NCBI GenBank assembly: GCA_000149265.1
Contig: CH002344.1
Span: 248,397-312,396 of the forward strand
From: Ciona savignyi
Lineage: Eukaryota > Chordata > Ascidiacea > Phlebobranchia > Cionidae
DNA: 64,000 nt
Direction: 5' to 3'
The number at the start of each line of letters is the position of its first letter. The stretch's first letter is position 1. Both the position numbers and the translations under genes were made by a program. Positions 55,335 through 64,000 of this stretch are shown here, in pieces. Under the pieces are notes generated by a model. That model was given only the letters and a program-made list of their open reading frames with translations. It did no database searches and had not been told where the DNA came from.

Positions 55335-56198
55335 TTAATTGCGGCAAATAGCGCTGCAAAGGCTCGAACGAAAGGGTACATCGATCATATAACAAGAGAA
55401 GTATATGTCTATTGGTAAACGCATCACAACCTGTTGTGCAATAAATATATCCTCACAAACCGTGGTATTGTAGTTCATAGCAAGCCAGATTTGAGCCAAT
55501 TTTTTACCAACAGAGACAATCGTGGTCCTGACGTAACTATAAACTGCGTCATACATTTCCTTGTCTACAATATCGACCAGCGCGGCACCAAGTAGTTTCC
55601 AAGTTTTCTGTGCTTCATAGCGATCCTGGTAGACCCACTTGCTTGGCTCAGCCATCCAAATGAAGAACTTGTTGTGCACAATTCCGTCATCTGTCAATGT
55701 AATTTACCTTAAAATAAATGTTTCAGTATTAATGTCAGATTGTTGATTCACCAAAAAATATTTTTAATATTCATTTTTCTGAAACACGGTTTGTATAACC
55801 AGTTAGTACACGCAACCAACCTTCGAAATACAATGTCCATTTCACAACAATAGCGGCGTTCCAACCTGTAGACTGGTCAGTTCTTTTCATTTCAATCCAG
55901 AATCCAGAGGAAGTGATTTCGATTACAATTGCCTTGAATTTGTCCGGCATAGATGCATGGTAGGTGAAAACTATTACATTGGCCCAAATGGGTGCAACAT
56001 TCAAGCACATTAGGTAGCCAACGAATTCCCTTTTTGTCTTTAATGTTGAATACGATTGCATGATATTTTGACCTCGTTGAGATGCAGACACAACTGTATA
56101 ATGTTGGAATCAATCACAAATAAACATTTGCAATAAACCTTACCTGACAACGCAATGCTCAAACCATAGGCAACGACCATTAAACCAAAGAAATCCAT
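55335..56198 (-). CDS. Secreted protein with H-type-lectin-like segment
   Basis: Three exons (minus): 56144-56198, 55821-56093, 55335-55690; phases agree, 684 nt, 227 residues. Exon 1 is a signal peptide (MDFFGLMVVAYGLSIALS). Exon 2 contains a beta-rich stretch KFKAIVIEITSSGFWIEMKR followed by TDQSTGWNAAIVVKWTLYF. The pattern of a hydrophobic strand, ITssGF, then W-x-A before a final V-x-W strand resembles the H-type lectin fold, which binds carbohydrates such as GalNAc. Exon 3 (about 118 residues) ends CSAICRN and has scattered Cys but no domain I know. Probably extracellular. The lectin call rests on motif resemblance only. Confidence 0.6.
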
Positions 56199-56994
56199 GG
56201 AAATGTCGTTAATAATTCAGCAAATATTACAACTGATCTTCTAAAATCTAAACAATAGGTGGCCGAATATTTATAATGGTGATACCATAAACACGAGCTG
56301 TTTAAATTTGAGTAAGCTCTGCAAAGATTGCTCTAACCAGTTTCTCTCATACGGTCAGTGCAACATTAATGCAAAAGAGACCGAAAGTTAAAAGGTACTA
56401 TACCAAACTTGTATATTGTTTCCTGAAAATCTGTGGATGTTGATGACGTGTCTCTCTCCGCTGCATCTACGTCACTCAAAGCAACTCAGATTGTGTATAT
56501 CGGTCGATGGAACACATGATCGCGTGGTAATTGTCGGGTTGTCGGTGCTATTGCATTGTGTCACAAATTGTTAAAGGCAGGCGATTCTAAACTAGGAAGG
56601 GGTTTGTGTACTTAGCGTTATATGACACTAAGGTAATTTTTTGAAATTGGGGATTGATGACATTTGTTATTTTTATGTAGTTCTACTTTCAGACCTATAT
56701 GCCTATATGCGTAACACTGAAGTGGTTTAGCCGATACATTATGCAGTTCAAATAAATGCATCTCTGAATATGTGTATATCCTTATTTCGACTAGTAATGA
56801 CTCGAATTGTGGGTACTTTATACGTTAGGGTAGGAATGAAAAGTTTCAAAATAGCCAAAGAGAGGCATGCAGCAAAAAAGGTTCACTGGTTCAAGATTTA
56901 TGGATCACGGGTGTTTGTGTCTTCATCATCAATATCACCTTCCACAATGGAGTCAATGTCGGGAGATTTAGAATTGACCAGGATAAAAAAGATA

Positions 56995-57215
56995 GAATAG
57001 GATAAGATATTCATGTTTATCCCCATGAATGGGAAAACCAAGGGGGTTAACATACGGTTCCTTCAATTTGGTAGAACCCATTAATCCGCTGGGTTCAGGC
57101 AATGTCCGTAAAGTGCCTTGCTCAAGGACACAACTGACTAGCTAGCGACCAGTTCCGCACATGCAAACGTCCCACTGTAAGGCGACGCACTTAACCGCTA
57201 GACCAACCGTCCGAA
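56995..57215 (-). mobile_element. SINE family 1 with precise core deletion
   Basis: Antisense tail (TATCCCCATGAATGGGAAAA ... GGGGGTTAACATACGG) joins directly to body (TTCCTTCAATTTGGTAGAAC); the roughly 90-bp core between them is absent. Head complete. Confidence 0.85.
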
Positions 57216-57249
57216 CTGGTCTTGCACTTATATGATATGCCTGTACAGA

Positions 57250-57490
57250 CAGGGGTCGACAACCTGCGGCTTTTTTATCTTGATGCTGTTGTCATTTTAT
57301 TACTACTATAATAAGCTTTAATACGTTTAATCTATAAGTGAAATAAACACTACAACTCGTGTCTATTCCTATTATTGCGCAAATATTAGTTTTAAGGCTC
57401 TCAGTGATCTTTATTTTGTGAAATATCGGTAAAAATGGCAAAAGGTTGCCGACCCCTCAACTTAAGATGCAAAATATTGCCGACCTCTGG
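57250..57490. mobile_element. hAT-like MITE remnant
   Basis: Left end CAGGGGTCGACAACCTGCGG. Inverted counterparts are at 57443-57458 (AGGTTGCCGACCCCT) and 57478-57489 (ATTGCCGACCTCTG). Eight-base flanks do not match, so the right boundary is unclear. Confidence 0.55.
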
Positions 57491-57879
57491 ACTAAACCAA
57501 TACAAATCGTAAGAGAATTTCAAAGGTTGGTTAAATAGATAACCAAACCTCATACGCATCATAAACGGATTTTCGGTAAATCCCCCAAAATAAAACTACA
57601 CTTAAAACAGCAATTGGTCTACGTAACGTTTTATATACACACGAATAAATAGTTTCCATTTTTTGATCCGACGTTTTTGTTGGAGGATGCTTCGAGAGTT
57701 TGCAGCAGTCTCGGAGCATTTGGAATATCACGTTAAAATATTCAGGAATGTTGGCTACGATGGCCTAGATGTGATATTTAAACTTTGTTATATAGCCCGA
57801 TGAAGAACCCCAAAACTTTAAGTAATCCTTATAAATAAAAATTGGTATTTGGCTTAGTTATGTGTCCCATTTTTTATTC

Positions 57880-59935
57880 TTTTTGGTGGAATTCAGCTTC
57901 ATTTCACTACATCGCTTAAAAAGAGGCTTAACTAAAAACATTTGTTTTAAATGTTCGTTAATCTAACACGATGATTATTTTTTAACCCATACGTTTATGG
58001 TTGTAGAAACAAACTTCATTCTTGGGGCCGTTCAATTAGATTTGGTGGTTATGCACTTACTGTTATTAACGAACAACTTTTCAGTTTGTAAATAGAGAGT
58101 GTCAACCAAGAGAGTGTCTACCACGTGTTTAACCACCACTATTTGTAAAACACATTTTGTATGCCATATATTCATGCGACAGGTTTCCTAACCACAATTG
58201 GTATTTTATATACCGAGTATGTAGTTTGTTTCTGCAAGCAATAACGCATGGGTCCCGTAGTTATCAAACCAAACTTCTTTTCCGTATGTAGTTAAAAAAT
58301 CGTGTTAGATTTACGAACATTTCACCACAAATGTTGGTAGTGAAATGAAGCTAAATTTTTTTACGAAATTCCCCTGGGCTTCGGGTAATTCCCCTAGGAT
58401 TAGTACATAATTCTTTTTATATCTGGGTCATGTTATCTAACAATTCTTAAGGTTTTTTTTCCGATATGACGACTCCTTGTTGGAGATGTCAGGGCGATAT
58501 GGCCTGCCTGTAACAATTATGATTTAGAAACAAATAATAATGTTTAGGGTATTTTCCTGGGTATTTTATTTTTTTCCTCATTGGTACAGCGGCCGCTATC
58601 ACACTAACATTTACCCAATCTGATCAAAAGTGGAGCAGCTATTTTAGCCTTATGCTTTGTAGCAGCTCTCTGCTTTTGACGGATTTTGAGCAAGGTAAAA
58701 CAAGCAGCAGAACAATAGGTAGGTATAGGTAAAGGTTTTGAGAAAGCAGCAGAACCAAGCGAGGCTCTACTAAAATTCTCTCTGATATTACGAAATCTTA
58801 TACGGTTTATATAAGACACATAACCGGAAACACATGTTTGTATATACGAGGCGTGGACGCCGTTAAACAGAAATCGCAGGAAAGCAATTCATCGACTGAA
58901 ATGTCGAAAACAGGAAATTAATCGCGACTTACCATGCACAAAATATGGACACATGGCATGGCGCGACCTAGTTGTTAAAATATATAATAATACAATTATA
59001 AACGTGTGGGATTCCCACAGCTTAAAAGAAGTTATTTTTTTTAAATAATGTTTTGGTTTTTAGAGTCTCAGGGAAATACTCTAGAAATTATTACCCAAAA
59101 TTTTTGTTTTGGCATATCTAAACCACGTTGTCTAACAAATGACCAAGTTTCATTGCAATTCCATTACTCGTTTTGGTAGATGTCGTGGCGCCATGCCATG
59201 CCTGTCACAGTGTCACAATCATGATTTGAGAACAAAATCATATTATTTTATTACGATTCCATTATTCCTTCTGGTAGATGTGGGGGCGACATGGCATGCT
59301 TGTCACGTTAAAAATCAAAACGTTTTTTTAATAGCTTTGTGGGGCATAGCGCTTGAACGGCTGCTTTAATTTTAATCAGATTCTGTAAAATGTTGAAACG
59401 TTAGACACTTTGTGCCAATTAAAAGAAAGAAAACATTTACTTAGGGTAATTCCCTTAAAAACAAAGATATGTTTTTGAATCATGATTGTGACAAGCATGC
59501 ATATCGTACTGAAATCTCCAACAAGGAGTCGTCAAATCAAATCAAAACTATAAGAATTGTTACATAACATGACCCACATATGTAAAAACAGAAACTTATC
59601 TACTAAACCCAGGGGAATTCCCTGAAACAATAAAAAAACTAAATCAGGCTGTTTTTGAAATTGAGCTTCATTTCTTGAAAAGAAGCTTTGATTTAAAATA
59701 ATTGTGGTGAAATGTTCCTAAATCTAACACGATTGTTCGTTTTTTTTAATACACTTGGAAGAGAAGTTTGGTTTGATAACTATGGGACCTAAACGTTTAT
59801 GCTTGCAGAAACAAACCACATACTCGGTGTATAATTTACCAATTGTGGTTAGGGACCCATTAATAATGTGTTTCACAAATAACGGTGGTTAAACACGTGA
59901 TTGACACTCTCCAGTTATATTTTCCTTTTGATTCC
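57880..59935. repeat. Complex of large inverted repeats (foldback-like)
   Basis: Arms at about 58090-58560 and 59455-59930 are reverse complements. Matching blocks include ATCAAACCAAACTTCTTTTC, AATCGTGTTAGATTTACGAA, GACGACTCCTTGTTGGAGAT and GGGTCATGTTATCTAACAAT against their complements. A third related block (57890-58080) pairs with the left arm, making a smaller hairpin. The loop (58560-59455) holds a direct duplication (GGTAGATGTCGTGGCGCCAT and GGTAGATGTGGGGGCGACAT). No coding potential. Confidence 0.75.
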
Positions 59936-60299
59936 GAAGGGAACACATTTTGTATTTACTTCGTTTTTTTGTTCCTTTTTCTGCGTTACGCTGGTGACCG
60001 GTTTGTCATTTCGCCAGATGTTGGCATGAAGGGGTTAATTAATCAGGTTCAAATATAAAATCGTTACTGGCTTGTTAATATTTTGCAACGACCTATAATT
60101 TTACAAAAAGTCCAAGGTGAATTTCCGCATAATATAAAATGTAAAAAGAGGCACATGTTTGACCATTTTTAGCGTTATCGCCGACATTTTTGAATTGGAA
60201 AGAAATATTTGATTCAATTTTTTTTAAGTTAAGATGTGTAACCTAATCATAAAAACAAAATTGTAATTAAAATAACCCAGTTTCCCCTAAAATAGGAAA

Positions 60300-60545
60300 A
60301 CAAAGGTGGTTATAATCAATCGATCGTCAGGTTACCTCGCGGTCACCGTCGGTTTACCGCAGCTATTTCAGTGTGTTAAGTATGATTCACCTTCAATTTA
60401 GTATAATTCAATAATCCGCTAATTTCAGGCAATGTCCGTTTAGTGCCTTGCCCGAGGACAGAACCGACTAGCTATCGACCAGTTCGGAACCTGCAGCACT
60501 TTAGTCTGGAAGGCGACGGGCTATAACCCACCAAGCTAATCAGTC
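60300..60545 (-). mobile_element. SINE family 1, diverged
   Basis: Antisense core TCACCGTCGGTTTACCGCAG, body AGGCAATGTCCGTTTAGTGC, head CTATAACCCACCAAGCTAAT. Confidence 0.75.
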
Positions 60546-60694
60546 GGAGCTTCATACAAAACCTTGCTAAGTGGCCATTTTCATTTTCCAGATAACTTGT
60601 AATCCACTGTGGCTACCAAAACCAGGTTTCAATAAAAATTAAAAGGAAAACATCCAGACTTATTGTGTGACCCTCTTTTATTATTCTTTTTTAA

Positions 60695-60800
60695 CCTAGT
60701 CGAGTTTCAAGCCCGAGATAGAGTGGTCACTACAACCGTTTTTTTTGTATAGGAGTCAGTATATCTATCGGTCGCGTTAACCACAAGACCGTACTTCATA
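60695..60800 (-). mobile_element. SINE family 2 copy
   Basis: Antisense: GTCGAGTTTCAAGCCCGAGA and ATCTATCGGTCGCGTTAACC, about 105 bp, about 180 bp downstream of the LDLa receptor stop. Confidence 0.6.
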
Positions 60801-60979
60801 ACCCTTTTCTCCAATGGTGCCCACTATAATTCCTAATATCACCAACCAGCGATTGTTTACTTTTAGATCCAAATATATTTGTGATATATACAACAGCTAA
60901 CACAATGAAATACTTGAGTGATAAGATAGGAAAAAAGGATTAAAAATATTAAAAAAATGCTTAAACAATAACATACGAT

Positions 60980-63900
60980 TTAGGACGACCAAAGTGAAGT
61001 ATGTTTTTTGACCCATTTTCGCATGAAATTTACGGCGTGGTCTGAATAGATCAACGGATTCAGTACACTGTTTAACGGGTGCAAAACACCGGCGCATACC
61101 ACATATACAATGTTATCAAGCTTCACACCCGCTAAACTAATAAACGCCATAATGCATATAGGAATCCTCGTGCAACAAAAAATTTGTAAGGATCATCGCA
61201 GCGACTGTTCGAAGCAACCGTCTCGACTTGGACTTTCCGAACCTTTGTGACTTTCCTGCTTTGTTGGTATAGAATCAAGTAACAGCACGCCATGTATACA
61301 AACAGACAGAAGTTGAGAACGATGATAAAGGTCGAGTAACCCCATGAAGCATCACCCACTTTAGGAAACAATCTTGGCATGCAGACCCTGGTTTCACTGA
61401 AGTAACCGAATTCACCTTTGATGGAAAGTTCTTGGAACGCGTTGTGTGATGGTGTCTTTGACACCAAACCAGTCCTTGTTTGAGAAGTTGTCTGAAAAGT
61501 GATGGACGCGATTAGCCAGCCATATCCATGTCGGTCTTTGCGATTTCCTGCCTTGAAAAGAAATAGTTCGGAAACCAAACAGATTTAATAAAATATCCTG
61601 ATCTGTAATTAGCCAGACGAGGAGAGTTCCAAAAAGAATACCAAGGCACCAAGCGCAAACGATAGGGTGGCGGCGTAGGTCACACGTTTTATGCTGCTCA
61701 TTCTTACGGGAAAGTAAACAGAGACAAAGTCGAATGGTGGCCATCGTCGCCATTATAAGAGCTTGATACATTCGGTCGAAACTACAGCCAAAGAACCAAG
61801 AAATCGAGCAAGTATGACTGCTCCCTCCATTCAGCATCGTAATAGCAATAACTGCCAGAAAACTGACTTCCCATTGCAGACACTGAGAGTAGATAAACGC
61901 CCATGAGTAAATCCGACACCGATAGGTTAGCCACCAGCCAAAGAAAGGCGACTTTTAACGGCTCCGATTTAGCTGTTCTGACCTGCATGATTGATATGAT
62001 ACAAACCGAAGTGTTTCCCAACAGAGATATGCCACCCATTATCCATAAAATAACACGAAACAGCTGGGTTGCCAATCATTTCAAACGGGAGATGAAAACA
62101 CAGTCTCTTTCTTGCTGTCCGCCGGGCATTCGTCACTTTCCGTCGCTACAATCCTTTATTCCGTTTTCAAACCGTTCGCGCCCAACCGACAGGGGCTGTT
62201 TACTCTTGCAGTAAAACCTGGTTTCGTTGCACACAGATTCCCATTCATCCGAACCATCATCGCAATCCAACACTCCGTCACATAGTAATAACTTCTCGAT
62301 GCTAAAAAAGTTTTTGGTCGGAGTGTTGCAGTAATATCGACCAGTGCAGTTTGTTTTGTCAAATCCAAGTCCACAAGCTAAGGAGAAACGCGGACGGCCA
62401 TTGCAGTACTCTCTTTTAAGAAGAAATATTAGTCCCTTTCTTTTCCACACTGCTGACATTTCCTCATGGTGGCATGTGATATCGGACTTACAAAAATGGG
62501 ATTCTATTGGACAACCTGCACCACATTCATCTTCTCGGTTGTAACATTCTGGTATCCCATCGCACGCACTCGCGTTGGTGTAGACGACTCCTTTTTGGTC
62601 AGTCGGGCATAAAAAATGCCTGATTGGTTCATAGAGGCTTCGGTTTACTGGTTTAGATTTCATACAATACTTTAAGTTTGCATTTCCGTCACAGCTCAGC
62701 GATTTATTACAAACCACGTATTCATTTGGCATACATTCGTTGTTGCACAGCATTTGGCCAAGCGGACAGTTCTTCCGGGATTCCCCTAAAACGTCAATGC
62801 AAAGTGTCTGATTCTCGCAAAGACATTCATCCGACATATCGTAACAATCAATAACACCATCGCACACTTGTTTGGGGGAAAGCATTAGCTTTTTGTCTAG
62901 GCAACGAAAACATTTTAACTTTCCGTCGACAAAACAGATGTTCGACTTATCCTGACAGTATTGGTTGTTGTTCAATAGATTTACTTGGGGAAGAACTGCA
63001 CGATTGCAGGAGTTGTGTGTAATTGCTCAACGCTCTGCATTTAAAACCGGGCACATCGTACATCTCGTCGCTTCCGTCAGAGCATTCTGCGAATCCGTTG
63101 CAGAGGTTTGGTGTAATAACAAATCCTTTATTTTCACACTGCTGGAGCCCATTTCTATTGTAGGTAATTATTGATATACCACCACTGGGTGTCAATGACA
63201 GTGCGATTTTTATTCGAATATATATCCACCTGTTTGTACTTCTTATATTTTCTTGATAATTTAGATAACTGAATTCGGAGACTGTAGAACGCCGCGTCTC
63301 GGCACACAACAACTTTTGTGGTTGTGATTTCTTTAGTTCGGCCGTAGTAATACGGTACCGCTCTTCTTACAACAGTCTCTACTACGTCACATACTTCGTC
63401 GGAGTTATCTGCACAATCCTGTACGTCATTCAAAATGTCATCTTTACGTACGCAACCACCATGTGATGTACAGTTGTTTGGGTTCAGAATACAGCCACAT
63501 GGCAAGTTGTTACCGCTACAGGTGCAGTTCTGCTCGTCTGTCCAATCCACACAAGTTCGATACCCGTTACACTTATCATCTTCATTGTAGCAATGTCTAA
63601 TTTCATCCCTAAACGGAGCGCACTTTCCTCCATTAGCGCGGCAATTGCATTCGTACTGATCGTTTGCGCAGGTGTGGCTGCAGTTTCGTTCGTCGCTCCA
63701 GTCCCCACAAGAGGTTTTTCCGTCACACTCTGAGTCTGAGCTGTAACACGGATCCTGGAAGATCAATCCGTCACGGGGACAGGTACTTTTCTCGTTGCAG
63801 TCGCACGTCTTCTTATTGTACCGACCACACTTCTCAGCGCAGTTCTTCTCGTCGCTCCAGTCACCACAGTCGTTGTAGCCGTTACATTTCTTCATTCCGT

Positions 63901-64000
63901 TATAGAAACCACTTACTTGAACTCCAGCCCGCATACACAGTCTCCTGTCCCGAAAGCAATCGCATTGGTACCACTTTCCTGAATCATGAGAAAATATAAT
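60980..64000 (-). CDS. LDLa-rich seven-helix receptor (relaxin-receptor/GRL101-like), partial, frame-disrupted
   Basis: Minus strand, 5' end beyond the window. From 63998 to about 62130 come eight or more LDL-receptor class A modules with C-x-DG-x2-DC-x-D-x-SDE signatures (CNGYNDCGDWSDEKNC, ECDGKTSCGDWSDERNC, VCDGVIDCYDMSDECLC, LCDGVLDCDDGSDE). A seven-helix domain follows: TM1 ISLLGNTSVCIISI, TM2 WLVANLSVSDLLMGVYLL, TM5 WGYSTFIIVLNFCLFVYMAC, TM7 LHPLNSVLNPLIYS, stop at 60980-60982. TM2 and TM7 resemble relaxin-receptor (RXFP) and snail GRL101 receptors, but I see no leucine-rich repeats between the LDLa modules and TM1. A clean intron (63142-63229) fits one frame change. Others, inside helices, fit only single-base indels, so this is either a decaying gene or poor consensus sequence. 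Confidence 0.75.

Noticed and set aside
58604..58819. 71-residue minus-strand frame, basic
   Set aside because: Lies in the loop of the inverted-repeat complex; no motif, no exon signals.

Overview
This is chordate-type nuclear DNA, most likely from an ascidian tunicate of the Ciona kind. The evidence is AT-rich non-coding sequence, multi-exon genes with GT-AG introns, single-copy versions of receptor families that are multigene in vertebrates, and dense short repeats built on tRNA-derived SINEs. The species call is an inference from gene and repeat style. Two 100-N assembly gaps are present (18507-18606 and 39771-39870).

All recognisable genes lie on the minus strand. From right to left they are: (1) a receptor with many LDL-receptor class A modules joined directly to a seven-helix domain (about 60.98-64.0 kb, cut by the right edge, reading frame broken many times); (2) a 227-residue secreted protein with an H-type-lectin-like stretch (55.3-56.2 kb, 3 exons); (3) a 647-residue F-box/WD40 protein (44.6-54.8 kb, 13 exons); (4) an unrecognised small gene candidate (40.4-43.8 kb); (5) a complete Eph receptor tyrosine kinase (14.25-35.9 kb, 21 exons, about 1018 residues); (6) a complete 374-residue lysophospholipid-type GPCR (4.25-11.3 kb, 6 exons); and (7) the first exon of an acidic protein running off the left edge (195-386). 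For the genes in 2, 3, 5 and 6 I joined exons by splice site and codon phase. The joined lengths close in frame, except for one single-base break in Eph exon 9 and one Eph exon start hidden in a gap.

The rest is mostly repeats. SINE family 1 (about 300 bp) has a tRNA-like head with A and B boxes, a body, and a TATCC-type tail. Its body has been re-used without the head as 136-bp tandem units, and its core as 31-bp and 109-bp tandem arrays. SINE family 2 (about 105 bp) has a different, Ser/Leu-like tRNA ancestry. There are also hAT-type elements (two with 8-bp target duplications, one hosting a nested TA-flanked element), another TA-flanked element, a roughly 2-kb inverted-repeat complex, and many minisatellites.

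The genes do not form an operon or common pathway. The cluster contains a lipid-mediator GPCR, a contact-dependent ephrin receptor, an F-box substrate adaptor, a secreted lectin-like protein and an LDLa-rich orphan receptor, each apparently an independent unit. A short GC-richer stretch at 38.6-38.9 kb has two overlapping plus-strand ORFs unlike its surroundings and may be foreign DNA or contamination.
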